From positions 76,578 to 140,577 of the forward strand of contig CAZSMX010000001.1 of NCBI GenBank assembly GCA_964608325.1: a DNA stretch of 64,000 bases. The letters are read 5' to 3'. Under the pieces are notes generated by a model. That model did not search any database and had not been told where the DNA came from. It saw only the letters and a list, made by a program, of their open reading frames with translations. Position 1 is the stretch's first letter; each line of letters opens with the position of its first letter. Both the position numbers and the translations under genes were made by a program. Positions 1 through 9,741 of this stretch are shown here, piece by piece. The stretch comes from CAZRVH01 sp964608325. GTDB taxonomy: Bacteria; Patescibacteriota; Gracilibacteria; Peribacterales; Peribacteraceae.

Positions 1-3000
1 TGTTGCGGACGCGGATCTCGTAATCGATCTCATCTCCCGCATCCACCTCGTCATCGTCGACGTCGACGTTCACGCTCGGGCAGAACGTGACGACGTTCGG
101 GCAGGTGAGCGTCGTGTTCATCTGGCTGGAATTGTTGGATTGGTTGGAATCCGGCGTGGAAGACGTGACGGTCGCGCGGTTCGTCACCGTTGACTGGCTG
201 CAGTTGGATCCGGGCGACGTTGTCGTAACGCCGATCGCGATGGTCGTGTTCTGGCCGCTGGTCATGGTGCCGAGGTTGCAAGTAACGGTCTGGCCGTTCA
301 GAACGCATCGGCTGTCGGTGGAGCCGGGAAGCGGGATGAGTTCGCTCGGGATCGTATCGGTCACCACCACGTTCTGTGCCGTCTGGGGACCGTTATTCGT
401 GACGCTCAGCTGGTACGTGAAGTTGGTGCCGCGGGCGACGGAGGACGGACCCGTCTTCACAATCGCCATATCGGCGTTCACCTGGACGGAATTCTGCTGG
501 TTGAGAACCGTCACTTGGGCGCAAGAAACGTTGTTCTGGGAAGCCGTGACGTTGACGATGCCGTTGGACGGCGTCATGGACGTCATGGTCCATCCGGAGG
601 GAACGATTTCCGCGACGGTGTGGGTACCGACCGAGACGTTATTGAAGCGGGCCTTGCCCGTGGAATCGTTCACCGTGGACTGGCTGCCGTCGAGCGTGAA
701 TGTAAACTGGGCAACCGGCGTCAGGATGGCGCCCAGAGTATTCAGCGTGGTCTTCGTGATCTCGATGCATCCCGTCTGGGAGGGACAATTGACCTGCGTG
801 GTCACCGTGCCGCTCGTGTTGTTGTTCGGGTTACTGTCATTCGTCGCAGACACCGTAGCCTGGTTGTTGATGGTCGTGCACGGCTGGGTGCTGGGGACCG
901 AGAACGTCAGGAGGACGGACCTGTTGGAACCGGCGTTGAGCGTTCCCAGGTTGCAGACGATGGACGCGCTCTGCTGGCTGCAGGAGGAATCGGAGGAAGA
1001 GGGAACGAACGTGAGTCCGGACGGCACATGGTCCACGACGGACACGTTGTTCGCGGCGACGGTGGACGTGTTGGATACCGTCAGCGTGTAGGTGATGTTA
1101 TTGCCGGGCGTGACCGTGGACGGACCCGTTTTGACGATTGCCACATCCGGGTTCGGCTGGAGCACCTGGCGGTTCTTGAAGACGACCGTGACGCACTGGT
1201 TGTTGGCGGGAACCGTGACGACTCCGTTGGCGGGCGTCACCAAAACCTGCTGCCATCCGGACGGTAGAGTTTCCGTGACCGTGTGCGTTCCGGCGGGCAC
1301 GTTGTTGAAGCGAGCGTTTCCGGAGGAATCGTTCGTGGTCGTCTGGCTGCCGTCGAGCGTGAAGGTGAACTGGGGCGTGACCGAGAGGAGGTTGCCGCTC
1401 GGGTCGTACGCCTCCTTCTTCACGTCGATGCATCCGAGCTGCGGGCAGATTACCTGGATCGTGGCGGAGCTCTGGTTGTTGTTCGGGTTGTCGCCCGTCG
1501 TGGTGGTGCTGACATTTGCGACGTTCACGATCGGTCCGCATGTCGTTGCGGCGGACGACTGGTAAGTGAACGTGGCGGAGATCTGGGCTCCCGGGGCCAT
1601 CGTGCCGAAGTTACAGATGATGCTGTTACCTTGCTGGCTGCAGCGATTGTCGGAGCTGCTGATGAATGTAAGTCCGGACGGGATGGGATCGGATACTACG
1701 ACGTTCGCGGCGGCATCGGGACCGTTGTTGCGGACCGTGATGCCGTACGAACCCTGGTTGCCCCGGTCGATGGACGGCGTGACGGCCGTCTTCACGATCT
1801 GGACGTCGGCGGACACAGGGCAGATTACCTGGATCGTAGCCGTGCTGGAGTTGTTGGAGAGGTTATCATCCTGCGTGGTCGTGGTAACGGTCGCGGTGTT
1901 CGGCACCGTTCCGCAAACCGTCGCGACGGACGTCTGGAAGGTGAACGTGACGTTGATCTGGGCGCCGTTGGACATGTTTCCGAAGTTACAGACGATGCTG
2001 CTTCCAACCTGGGAGCAACGATTGTCGGAGCTGCTGACAAAAGTCAGACCGGAGGGAATCGCGTCGGTGACGACGACGTTGTTCGCCGTGTCCGGACCGT
2101 TGTTGCGAACCGTGATGCCGTAGGAAGCCTGGTTTCCGCGGTCAATAGACGGCGTGACGGCCGTCTTCGTCACCTGGATATCCGCCTTCGGCGTGGCGCA
2201 GACGAAGTTCAACCAGATGTTGAACGCCTGCACGACGCGGCGGGAGAAGTAGAAGTCGGAAAGGCTGACCTGGTCATTCGGGAACGCAACGCCTCCGTCC
2301 AGGTACGGGTTGTGCTTCACGACAACGCGGAGCGTGGTCTTCGTCGCATTGGCGGGAAGTCCTGCGGCAAAGAGGTCGAGCGTCGTGTTCTGGGAATAGC
2401 TATGGATGCAGGCCTTCGTGGAACAGTTGGCGGGCTGGTTGTAGACCTGGTCATAGACCTTGACCCAGTTAGCGCCGGATCCCAGGAGGGACGACTGATG
2501 CTGTTGGTTAAGATCGAAATGCGCGAGCACGCGTCCTCCGGACGGCATATTGTTGCAAGCGGCGAAATCGATGCGGTACTCGAACGGAATCGATGCATTG
2601 CAAGCGTACGTGGAGTTATGCACGGGGCGGTTCACGAAGAGCGCGACCGTCGGCTGGGCGTAAATCTCCCCCCAGTAGGCGCGGTACGCGTTCCTGTCCT
2701 GAGACGTGTAGTTCTCATTCTCGCCGACTGTAATAGGTGCGAAGACTTCGATACCGTTGCTGCCTCCGAACGCCATGGCGAACGGCGACTGCATGAAGAG
2801 CAGTACGCCTACGAGTACGGCAGCAGATACGGACTGCAGGGCTTTGGTCGGGTTGAATGCATGCTTCACGGCTGCATGGATGATGAATCCGAGGCAAAGC
2901 AGAACAGTCAACGTGACGAAAGCAAACATCAGGTAGTACGGCTGCGCGTACCAGGAAGCCCATAGGAAGAAGTCGGACTTCGACTTGATCGAGTCGATCT

Positions 3001-4213
3001 GTTCGGCGGTGAGGTTCACCGGAACCGTGGCGTCGCGGAGGACATTTCCCTTCGCATCGCTGATAACCACGTGCAAGTTCGGTTCGGACGTCAGGTCGCG
3101 CGTCAGCTCGATGCGTGCCGTGCCGCGTCCCACACCGTCCGTGAGGCGGATCTCGGGGACAGACAGGGAGCCTGCGACGCCTTCTGCATCGCGGAGTTCC
3201 ACCTTCAGCTGGCCGGTGATGCGCGTCTCGGCATCGGCGGCTCCGACGTAATCGATGCGTGCGAATGCGGTCTCACCCTTCTTGGTGGCAACGGATGAGA
3301 GGCGTGCGGAGATGAGGTCAGCTGCGACTCCGCGGACGACGATGCGGTACTGGCCGATCGTGGAAACGATGCGGTTACCGTCGCGCAGCGTGAGCATTCC
3401 CACGTACACGCCCGGCTTGGCAGGCGCCTTGATGGGGAGTGTGAGAAGGGACAGTTCGGACGGCTTCACGGACACCGCATCGAAGGACTCGGTCTTCGTC
3501 ACCGGGCGGGATTCGTCGAACTCGTGCCACTCGATCACCGGGGTGACGGTGCGTACGGAAGCGGAGGCATGCTCCACCTTCGCCGTGAACATGAGGGAGC
3601 CTTCCGGATCCACGTTCGGACCTGTCAAAGGATGGACCTCGCGGTTCTCGAATTCGGGCAAGACGATGGATGCTTCGTATGCGTAGACGAAATCGTTCGC
3701 GCCCTTATCGAGTACCAGCGGAGTGCGTCCCCATCCCAGTTTGCGGCCTCCCGTCTGCAAAATCTGCACCTGGGCGGTGTAGGCACCCTTCGGCAGGGGC
3801 GGAAGCACAAAGGAGAACGGTACGTTCTTGCGCTCCTTCGCGGTCAGGGCGATCACGTCCTCGGACTGCAAACGTCCAAATAGGACCTGCGGATCATTTC
3901 CTCCTTCCTCTCCGAGCGGATCACCGTAGACCTCGATGCGGTAGCCGAGGTCGGAGACGGTCTCATCGGTGTCATTGATGATGTCGAACGCGCCTTCCAC
4001 GCGTCCGTTCGTGACAACCTTAAGATCCACCGCGTCGGCGTACACCATCGGCGGACGGTATGCATTCTCGACGTCGATCTCCTCCGGGCGGTCTCCATAC
4101 GGGGAAATTCCGGCATCGGTTGCCTGCGCCAGCGATGCGCCGGAAGCAAGAAAAACGACCAATGCAGAGGAAATAAAAACGAGACCTGAGAAGAGGAAAA
4201 TGGACCGTTTCAT
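1..4213 (-). CDS. Giant DUF11/SpaA-like repeat surface protein, C-terminus beyond the window
   Basis: The frame stays open from the ATG at 4213 to the window edge, giving 1404 codons without a stop. Residues 1-31 form a signal peptide (MKRS, hydrophobic core, then SLAQA). Residues about 35-405 look like Ig-like or CARDB-like beta domains. Residues about 411-481 hold two hydrophobic helices, the second ending in a signal-peptidase-like AMA. From about residue 674, DUF11 repeats (ADIQVTKTAVTP, ITVRNNGPD, DAIPSGLTFV) alternate with two SpaA/prealbumin-like domains (QFTFTLDGSQ, GTHTVTE, LPSGW). It is an exported adhesin-type or surface-layer protein; its ligand is unknown. A C-terminal anchor would lie outside the window, and the SLH-sortase at 35809-37020 could process it. 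The family call is secure; the function is not known. Confidence 0.85.
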   Translation of the reverse strand, partial: MKRSIFLFSGLVFISSALVVFLASGASLAQATDAGISPYGDRPEEIDVENAYRPPMVYADAVDLKVVTNGRVEGAFDIINDTDETVSDLGYRIEVYGDPLGEEGGNDPQVLFGRLQSEDVIALTAKERKNVPFSFVLPPLPKGAYTAQVQILQTGGRKLGWGRTPLVLDKGANDFVYAYEASIVLPEFENREVHPLTGPNVDPEGSLMFTAKVEHASASVRTVTPVIEWHEFDESRPVTKTESFDAVSVKPSELSLLTLPIKAPAKPGVYVGMLTLRDGNRIVSTIGQYRIVVRGVAADLISARLSSVATKKGETAFARIDYVGAADAETRITGQLKVELRDAEGVAGSLSVPEIRLTDGVGRGTARIELTRDLTSEPNLHVVISDAKGNVLRDATVPVNLTAEQIDSIKSKSDFFLWASWYAQPYYLMFAFVTLTVLLCLGFIIHAAVKHAFNPTKALQSVSAAVLVGVLLFMQSPFAMAFGGSNGIEVFAPITVGENENYTSQDRNAYRAYWGEIYAQPTVALFVNRPVHNSTYACNASIPFEYRIDFAACNNMPSGGRVLAHFDLNQQHQSSLLGSGANWVKVYDQVYNQPANCSTKACIHSYSQNTTLDLFAAGLPANATKTTLRVVVKHNPYLDGGVAFPNDQVSLSDFYFSRRVVQAFNIWLNFVCATPKADIQVTKTAVTPSIDRGNQASYGITVRNNGPDTANNVVVTDAIPSGLTFVSSSDNRCSQVGSSIVCNFGNMSNGAQINVTFTFQTSVATVCGTVPNTATVTTTTQDDNLSNNSSTATIQVICPVSADVQIVKTAVTPSIDRGNQGSYGITVRNNGPDAAANVVVSDPIPSGLTFISSSDNRCSQQGNSIICNFGTMAPGAQISATFTYQSSAATTCGPIVNVANVSTTTTGDNPNNNQSSATIQVICPQLGCIDVKKEAYDPSGNLLSVTPQFTFTLDGSQTTTNDSSGNARFNNVPAGTHTVTETLPSGWQQVLVTPANGVVTVPANNQCVTVVFKNRQVLQPNPDVAIVKTGPSTVTPGNNITYTLTVSNTSTVAANNVSVVDHVPSGLTFVPSSSDSSCSQQSASIVCNLGTLNAGSNRSVLLTFSVPSTQPCTTINNQATVSATNDSNPNNNTSGTVTTQVNCPSQTGCIEITKTTLNTLGAILTPVAQFTFTLDGSQSTVNDSTGKARFNNVSVGTHTVAEIVPSGWTMTSMTPSNGIVNVTASQNNVSCAQVTVLNQQNSVQVNADMAIVKTGPSSVARGTNFTYQLSVTNNGPQTAQNVVVTDTIPSELIPLPGSTDSRCVLNGQTVTCNLGTMTSGQNTTIAIGVTTTSPGSNCSQSTVTNRATVTSSTPDSNQSNNSSQMNTTLTCPNVVTFCPSVNVDVDDDEVDAGDEIDYEIRVRN

Positions 4214-4244
4214 AGGTATGGAAGGAAGGGACACTAAGTGGGCA

Positions 4245-4271
4245 ATTATAAACCCTTTTTTTATTTGTCAA
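4245..4271 (-). promoter_or_regulatory. Promoter of the DUF11 surface protein
   Basis: Read on the minus strand: TTGACA, a 15-nt spacer, then TATAAT, 31 nt before the ATG at 4213. The spacer is short. It is divergent from the promoter at 4321-4348. Confidence 0.6.
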
Positions 4272-4320
4272 CATCTTTTCTTTGGCATTTCTGATTCATT
4301 AAATGCTATTTAAAGTAATA

Positions 4321-4348
4321 TTGACAATATTGTCCATAATTGTATTAT
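4321..4348 (+). promoter_or_regulatory. Strong promoter with structured leader, for the 4504 gene
   Basis: TTGACA, 16-nt spacer, TATTAT. The roughly 150-nt leader contains self-complementary stretches, such as the palindrome CGACACATGTGTCG at 4452-4465 and a GTCCA/TGGAC arm pair near 4384-4404. It ends in AAAGGAG before the ATG at 4504. Confidence 0.6.
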
Positions 4349-4503
4349 TATCAACTTTAGAACGGTCATTTACAGCACCGACTCGTCCATGAAGATGTGT
4401 GGACAGGAATGACGGAGGAGGCTCATACGTAAAGCTTCCACGCCCCCCTGCCGACACATGTGTCGTGGACGAGAAATACTTAGTGAAAGGAGTTCGGATC
4501 GAA

Positions 4504-5484
4504 ATGTCAGACCTCATCCTTCCTAAGGGTTACCTCGCGAAAGCCGCGAAGGAAGCCCGCAGGGAACCGGACAAGAAAAAGCCTTCGGGCTCCACTTGTT
4601 CGGCTCTGGAAATCCGGCGTTGCCGTGAAGAAACGAACTGCCATGACTACGCGTCGAGCTGCATGAATGAGCTCGAATCGAAGTTGTGGCTGAAAAACGA
4701 GCTGGCTATCGCCGAAAGCGAAAGCCGGATCATCCGTGCATCGATCGACAACGGTGATTACCGTTTCGACCGCATGAACGGCGTCGTCATCGTGGGCGGA
4801 GGAATGGCGGTCATCTCGGCCGTCGCGTTCTTCGCACACATCAAGGACACGCGGCGCGGATTCTTCTGGAAAACCGCAGTCGCGTCGTTCGCGATCGGAC
4901 TGGTCAACCAGTGTGTCACCTCGAACGCGTACGGACAGCAGGCGGCGGCTACGCCCTCGGCTACCCCGTCCGCCACGCCCTCCGGCACGGCGGGAACCGC
5001 ACCCGCGGAACCCCCGAGCCAGCAGGACCTCCTCCGCCGCATGTATGGTCTCGCGACCGTGGCGGAGGAAAACCGGGACGCTGCCATCAAGTTGCAGCAA
5101 CGGCTGGTTGCGGCCGGTGAACGGCAAGGAAAGCGCTTTATCGAGTTGCAAAAACTCGAAGGCGTCCAGAAGGAGAACAGCGAGCTCATCAAGCTCATCG
5201 GCTCCGGCCAGGCCGAAGTCGACAAGATCCTTCTGGAAGTGACGACCGGACTGAAAGATCTCGTCGCCCAGACCAAGTGTCTGGTCGAACGGGAGAAGAA
5301 GTTAGTCTGCTGGCTGAAGTACCTCGATTGCCGTCTGCGCGGCCTGGCGTGCGCTATCCGCGCCGCCATCCGACGGGCTTTTATCAAGGGATTCATCATC
5401 GGGTTCATCCTGGGCCTCGGCCTGGGGATCGGACTCGCTGGAGCCGGCGGAGGCGCGGGCGCCATGTCCGTAGGCTTCTTCTAA
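4504..5484 (+). CDS. Orphan membrane/coiled-coil protein
   Basis: 326 aa, family not recognised. The start at 4504 is chosen because AAAGGAG lies 11 nt upstream; the frame is open to 4399 but has no ribosome site there. Residues 25-57 carry four cysteines. Two hydrophobic segments follow (MNGVVIVGGGMAVISAVAFF and the stretch after RRGFFWKTA), then a low-complexity linker of repeated ATPS units. Next is a charged, probably coiled-coil region rich in Glu, Lys and Gln, a short Cys-containing basic stretch, and a very Gly-rich hydrophobic C-terminus (GFILGLGLGIGLAGAGGG). The tail resembles membrane-inserting glycine-zipper segments. The next gene, 72 nt downstream, is also a one-TM coiled-coil protein, so the pair may act together at the membrane. 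No function can be assigned. Confidence 0.75.
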   Translation: MSDLILPKGYLAKAAKEARREPDKKKPSGSTCSALEIRRCREETNCHDYASSCMNELESKLWLKNELAIAESESRIIRASIDNGDYRFDRMNGVVIVGGGMAVISAVAFFAHIKDTRRGFFWKTAVASFAIGLVNQCVTSNAYGQQAAATPSATPSATPSGTAGTAPAEPPSQQDLLRRMYGLATVAEENRDAAIKLQQRLVAAGERQGKRFIELQKLEGVQKENSELIKLIGSGQAEVDKILLEVTTGLKDLVAQTKCLVEREKKLVCWLKYLDCRLRGLACAIRAAIRRAFIKGFIIGFILGLGLGIGLAGAGGGAGAMSVGFF

Positions 5485-5556
5485 ACACGGAAGTACGCTC
5501 GTGCGCATGATGCGCATTTCATTTCTCAGAAATTCATTTACTACGGAAAGATAACC

Positions 5557-6219
5557 ATGAGTACGGTTCTCGATGCTCCCGCCGGCGTGCAAAACGCCGA
5601 CGAGAGTGAACACGAAGAATTAATCAGCCGACCTCGAGAGCGCGTCGCCCCCGGCGACGAGCGAATCGAAGCGGCTGCCCCCGAAGCACATCGCCGCCGG
5701 CCCAGTGCCGGCACGATCTTCATGAGGGGCCTGATCGTCTTGCTCCTGATCGCGCTCGGATTTTTGGGATGGAGAAATTGGGCCTTGGGCGCCCAACTCT
5801 CCGACACCCAGAAAACCGACGAGCAATTTCGCCGGGAAATGTCGGCCCAACTGGACCGGTATGAGAAAGCCGAGCAGGCGACGAAGCAAACCATTGCCGA
5901 GATCAACACCGGGCTCGACACGTACGAAGAGCAGGAAAAGTTGATGGACGCCCTTATCGCAGCGGCGCTCGAACGCGAACGCGGCCATAAGATCGACCTG
6001 GAGAAAATGTACAAGTGGGTGGAAGGTGTGAAGGTGATCGTCGCCGACCACGCCGCCCAAGTCGCGGAACTCAAGAAGGAGAATCTGACCCTTTTCCAAA
6101 TGCAGGAGGAAAAAGCGAAGATCATGCGCCGCATGCAGGGCGAGATCAACGCCGCGTGGGCAGCCACGAACTCCGGGGCGGCCCGCCGCGGCCCGCTCAT
6201 GCGATTGCTCGGACTCTGA
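5557..6219 (+). CDS. Single-pass membrane coiled-coil protein
   Basis: 220 aa, no family recognised. The first 50 residues are polar and Arg-rich, hence probably cytoplasmic. One transmembrane helix (IFMRGLIVLLLIALGFLGW, about residues 54-72) follows, then a long Glu/Lys/Gln/Ala-rich helix that should form a coiled coil, and a short basic tail. A weak GGAAAG lies before the ATG. It follows the 4504 gene with no terminator between, and a clear terminator stands at 6278, so the two probably form an operon. The topology fits a scaffold or tether, but nothing in the sequence proves a role. Confidence 0.7.
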   Translation: MSTVLDAPAGVQNADESEHEELISRPRERVAPGDERIEAAAPEAHRRRPSAGTIFMRGLIVLLLIALGFLGWRNWALGAQLSDTQKTDEQFRREMSAQLDRYEKAEQATKQTIAEINTGLDTYEEQEKLMDALIAAALERERGHKIDLEKMYKWVEGVKVIVADHAAQVAELKKENLTLFQMQEEKAKIMRRMQGEINAAWAATNSGAARRGPLMRLLGL

Positions 6220-6277
6220 TAACCACGACACAAAGGAGAAACGCCTGAGTCAACGATTCAGGCACAACAACGAAAAA

Positions 6278-6311
6278 CCCGCTTAGATCGACGATCTAAG
6301 CGGGTTTTTTT
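6278..6311 (+). terminator. Intrinsic terminator of the 4504-6219 pair
   Basis: A 12-bp stem, CCCGCTTAGATC with GATCTAAGCGGG, a GAC loop, then a run of seven T. Confidence 0.9.
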
Positions 6312-6323
6312 CATATCCTCGCA

Positions 6324-6352
6324 TTGAGGAATATACCGAAAAATGGTATAAT
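6324..6352 (+). promoter_or_regulatory. Promoter of the 6381 gene
   Basis: TTGAGG, 17-nt spacer, TATAAT. It overlaps upstream in-frame codons, so translation must start at 6381. Confidence 0.65.
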
Positions 6353-6380
6353 GGAGAGATTTCATCCTTCTTGCATTTCC

Positions 6381-8264
6381 ATGGGAAATACACCGCCAAA
6401 CACACCATCTAATACACCGCCCATGGACCAGATGCTCGAACGGGCAAAGAGGCTTGCAGATGAGGCGCAAGCCAGGGAAAAAGAGGCTGCTGAAACGAAA
6501 GAACGGCTCCAGCAAGAAAGGAAAAGGCAGGAGCAAAACCTTTCGAATGCCGAAACCCTCGCTCGCGCCGGCAAAGAAGTGGATGACCAAAAGGAAAAAA
6601 TGGCGCTTAGCGAGATCAAGCTGATGCTGCTGCAACCGGAAGAGGTTCGGTCCTTCCTGGACAACGCGGAAAGGCAGGTGAGCCGCTACGAACGCTTCAA
6701 AGAGAACCGCGACGCGGCCTTAGGCAAGCTCCCGCAGACGGAAGAGAACAAGGCAAAGATGGAGTCCATCTCCAAGAACGCACAGGATTCCTATGGCGTT
6801 TTTTACGACGCCTACCAGGCGATCCCCAATGACGGACCGTGGAAACTGAAAACCGATGAAGTGCATGCCGAGCAATGGAAAAATATGATGGCGGGCGTGA
6901 AAGCCCTGGCACTGAACCTGGATGCGTTCGACAAGCTGACAGGCGACTATTCGGAAACCGCGAAACTTTATATGGCGGACGCGAACCGCTATGCGTCTGG
7001 CAAAAAGGAGGATGCGGAATGGAAGGCAGCGATCGACAGGGAGTTCGCGGATAACTGGGCGAAACGTACGGCATTTTTCACGGAAAACCCGGATCCATCC
7101 AAAGACACGGAAGAAGTGAAAGCTATCCGTGCCATCCTGGTGGACGCGGAACGATTGTTCGATACCAACCAGCCGAAATTCAAGACAGACGAGAACGCCA
7201 GGGGCGCCACGTTCCTGGCAAAACAGCAGATGACGGATGCGCTGAACATGTACGAAACTTACAAGGCAGTACAAAAACAGCTCCCAACGGAAACTGCCGT
7301 TGCCGCGGCCGCGCCATCTCCCGAAAAATCCGAACCGCAGGTGGATCTGACGATGGAAAAAGGTGGCATCTTGGTAACGGGCAAAGAAGATGGAATGCCA
7401 TCCTATGTCGTACCGTCCACGCACCCCGCATTCAACATCGCTGCGGATCGCAGAGACACGGCATTCAAAATCCTGGACAAGGATGGCACCGTGATGGAAT
7501 TGAGTCAGGGAGATTGGGAAAAAGTGGGAGGCCTGAAAGACGGATCCTGGAGAAAGGCAAACATTCTCCCGGTTGGAGAAGCCGTTGCGCGCAGGACGAA
7601 TACGGATACGGAAATAGCCGCGAACCAGCCCCCCGTGCAGCCCAAGGCCATGCCCGCTCCGGAAGTTAAGGTTCCTGCACCAAATGAGACTGCGTCACCC
7701 AAGCAGGAGGAAACGAAGCAACAGCCCGCGAAGGAACCCTTGGCAAAGATGGAGTCCGTGCAGCCCGAACCGAAACAGGTTGTCGTCGAACCAACAGCCG
7801 TTCCGACGCAAAAAATTCCGACAGTCGAAGAGAAAAAAGAGGAAGCTGTTCCCCCGGTAAAAATGGAGCAGCCTGCTGTGGCGACCGAGAAAGTACCGGA
7901 AGCAATCAAGGCTGTGCTGAAGCAGGACGGAAGCATCGACGTTCCGACGCAGGAGACGATCTACATCGCCTACTACCTGCCGAACGGCGAACGCCACAGG
8001 AACTACGTCCGCTTCCCGTCGTCGGAAGTGGCACGTTGGACCATCGACGGCATGTGCGTGGCAGAACGCTCCGCGAAAGGATGGACCGTCCGTCCGGAAG
8101 CGGGTCTGACCGGTGCATTGCTCTTCAACGTCGGCGGATCGACAAGCATCATCAAGCTACCCGAAAACGCCAAAGGAACGGGATTGGCGCAGCCCCTTGA
8201 ACAAAAGGACGTGATCGTTGATCCCGATTTCCCGATCTTGTCCCGCCTTTCGAACGGTAAATAA
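6381..8264 (+). CDS. Orphan alpha-helical protein with Pro/Gln/Glu-rich linker
   Basis: 627 aa. No signal peptide or transmembrane segment is visible, so it is probably cytoplasmic. The N-terminus is Pro/Thr/Asn-rich (MGNTPPNTPSNTPP). A long charged helical region follows, then mixed globular sequence. Residues about 420-515 are low-complexity and rich in Pro, Lys, Glu, Val and Gln. The C-terminal domain of about 110 residues starts near TIYIAYYLPNGE. The start was chosen because the TATAAT box lies 28 nt upstream and excludes earlier starts. The linker composition resembles the orphan at 61983-64000, but I see no convincing alignment. Function unknown. Confidence 0.75.
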   Translation: MGNTPPNTPSNTPPMDQMLERAKRLADEAQAREKEAAETKERLQQERKRQEQNLSNAETLARAGKEVDDQKEKMALSEIKLMLLQPEEVRSFLDNAERQVSRYERFKENRDAALGKLPQTEENKAKMESISKNAQDSYGVFYDAYQAIPNDGPWKLKTDEVHAEQWKNMMAGVKALALNLDAFDKLTGDYSETAKLYMADANRYASGKKEDAEWKAAIDREFADNWAKRTAFFTENPDPSKDTEEVKAIRAILVDAERLFDTNQPKFKTDENARGATFLAKQQMTDALNMYETYKAVQKQLPTETAVAAAAPSPEKSEPQVDLTMEKGGILVTGKEDGMPSYVVPSTHPAFNIAADRRDTAFKILDKDGTVMELSQGDWEKVGGLKDGSWRKANILPVGEAVARRTNTDTEIAANQPPVQPKAMPAPEVKVPAPNETASPKQEETKQQPAKEPLAKMESVQPEPKQVVVEPTAVPTQKIPTVEEKKEEAVPPVKMEQPAVATEKVPEAIKAVLKQDGSIDVPTQETIYIAYYLPNGERHRNYVRFPSSEVARWTIDGMCVAERSAKGWTVRPEAGLTGALLFNVGGSTSIIKLPENAKGTGLAQPLEQKDVIVDPDFPILSRLSNGK

Positions 8265-8352
8265 GGGATTTGCGCGAAGGAGTCTTTGCAAAATGCGGTT
8301 TTTCTGCTAGCCTCAGACGTATCCGCAACTTTACATTCGTTCAGCTTTCCGT

Positions 8353-9687
8353 ATGTCGCAGCCTCTTTTCAGGACCCCCAAGGGCACGCACGATGTGCTC
8401 CCCGTGGACAACCAGTACATGACCTACATCAAGAAGGCCGTGCGTCACCGCGCGCGCCAGGCCGCGTTCAAGCGTATCGACACCCCGATCTTCGAGAACC
8501 GCGCCATCTTCGAACGCGGCATCGGCGAACACACGGACGTGGTGGAGAAGGAGCTGTACCTCGTGAATAGCAAACAGAAGGCCGATGACGACTCTGTCGC
8601 CTTCGCGCTCCGACCGGAATTCACCGCAAGCATCTGCCGTTCATATATCGAACACGGCATGCAGCAGCTGGCACAACCGGTGCAGTTCTATTCCATTGGA
8701 CCCTGCTTCCGCCACGACCGCCCCCAGAAAGGACGCTACCGTCAATTCCACCAGTTCGACTTCGAGACCATCGGCCTGAAGGATGCCTCGCTCGACGCGC
8801 AGCTCATCCAAGTGTGCACCAAGATCCTCAAGGACCTGCGCATCCTCGACCGTCTCACCCTGCAGATCAACAACATCGGAACGAACGAACACCGCATCGC
8901 CTTCGCGCAGGCCGTGAAGGATTTCTTCATCGGCAAGGAACGCCACCTTCCGGAATTGGACCGCAAGCGCCTGGAGACCAATCCCCTGCGCCTGCTTGAT
9001 TCCAAGGAGGAAGACACGCAGATCCTTTTGAAGAACGCGCCGAAGTTGTCGCAGTTCGTGGATGACGAGAGCAAGGCGTACCACGAGACGGTGCTCGAAT
9101 ACCTCGATGCGCTGGATATCAAGTACAACCCGAACGAAGGACTCGTGCGCGGACTCGACTACTACAACCAGACCGTCTTCGAATTCTGGGACGCGTCCAC
9201 GGGCGCGCAGAACGCCGTGGGCGGAGGAGGCCGCTATGATTCGCTTATCGAACAGCTCGGCGGCAAGCCCACCCCGGGACTCGGCGCCGCGTTCGGCATG
9301 GAACGCGTCATCTGGCACATGAAGGAAGCGGGCGTGCAGGCCCCGGACAAGGACCAGGTCGACGTGTTCGTGGCCCAGCTGGGACCCGAGGCGAAGAAGG
9401 AGTGTTTGAGATTGATCACGGCTCTCCGCGACAAGGGCGTGCACACCATCGGAGCCCTCGGCGAAGCGAGTCTGAAGAGCCAGATGCGTCTGGCCGACAA
9501 GTTCGAGGCACGCTACACGTTGCTGCTGGGCAAGATGGAAGTGAAGGAGGGAACGATCATCCTGCGCGACATGAAAGCTGGGAAGCAGAAGCAGATGAAG
9601 TACAAGGATGCGATCCCCCAGGTCATCAAACTCCTCGGCGCCGACAACCTGGACACCTACACGCTGAAGGATCATTTGGGAGAATAA
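8353..9687 (+). CDS. hisS: Histidyl-tRNA synthetase
   Basis: 444 aa, normal length for bacterial HisRS. It charges tRNA-His in the cytoplasm. The class II signatures are present: motif 1 around residues 45-75, motif 2 with GPCFRHDRPQKGRYRQFHQ, the histidine-specific GLVRGLDYYNQTVFE, and motif 3 with GAAFGMERV. The C-terminal anticodon-binding domain starts near VDVFVAQLG. There is no Shine-Dalgarno; the ATG follows a pyrimidine-rich stretch. It converges with gyrB on a shared terminator at 9701. Confidence 0.97.
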   Translation: MSQPLFRTPKGTHDVLPVDNQYMTYIKKAVRHRARQAAFKRIDTPIFENRAIFERGIGEHTDVVEKELYLVNSKQKADDDSVAFALRPEFTASICRSYIEHGMQQLAQPVQFYSIGPCFRHDRPQKGRYRQFHQFDFETIGLKDASLDAQLIQVCTKILKDLRILDRLTLQINNIGTNEHRIAFAQAVKDFFIGKERHLPELDRKRLETNPLRLLDSKEEDTQILLKNAPKLSQFVDDESKAYHETVLEYLDALDIKYNPNEGLVRGLDYYNQTVFEFWDASTGAQNAVGGGGRYDSLIEQLGGKPTPGLGAAFGMERVIWHMKEAGVQAPDKDQVDVFVAQLGPEAKKECLRLITALRDKGVHTIGALGEASLKSQMRLADKFEARYTLLLGKMEVKEGTIILRDMKAGKQKQMKYKDAIPQVIKLLGADNLDTYTLKDHLGE

Positions 9688-9700
9688 TCCAGATAACAAA

Positions 9701-9725
9701 AGAGCCGCTTAAGCGGCTCTTTTTT
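9701..9725. terminator. Bidirectional terminator between hisS and gyrB
   Basis: Perfect palindrome AGAGCCGCTTAAGCGGCTCT with A-rich left and T-rich right flanks. It can end transcripts from both converging genes. Confidence 0.85.
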
Positions 9726-9741
9726 GAATGCGTGCTAAGAA

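Noticed and set aside
87..2965. Several long plus-strand open frames opposite the giant DUF11 gene
   Set aside because: Their products are compositionally odd and have no domains, while the minus strand reads as signal peptide, Ig-like, DUF11 and SpaA domains without a stop.
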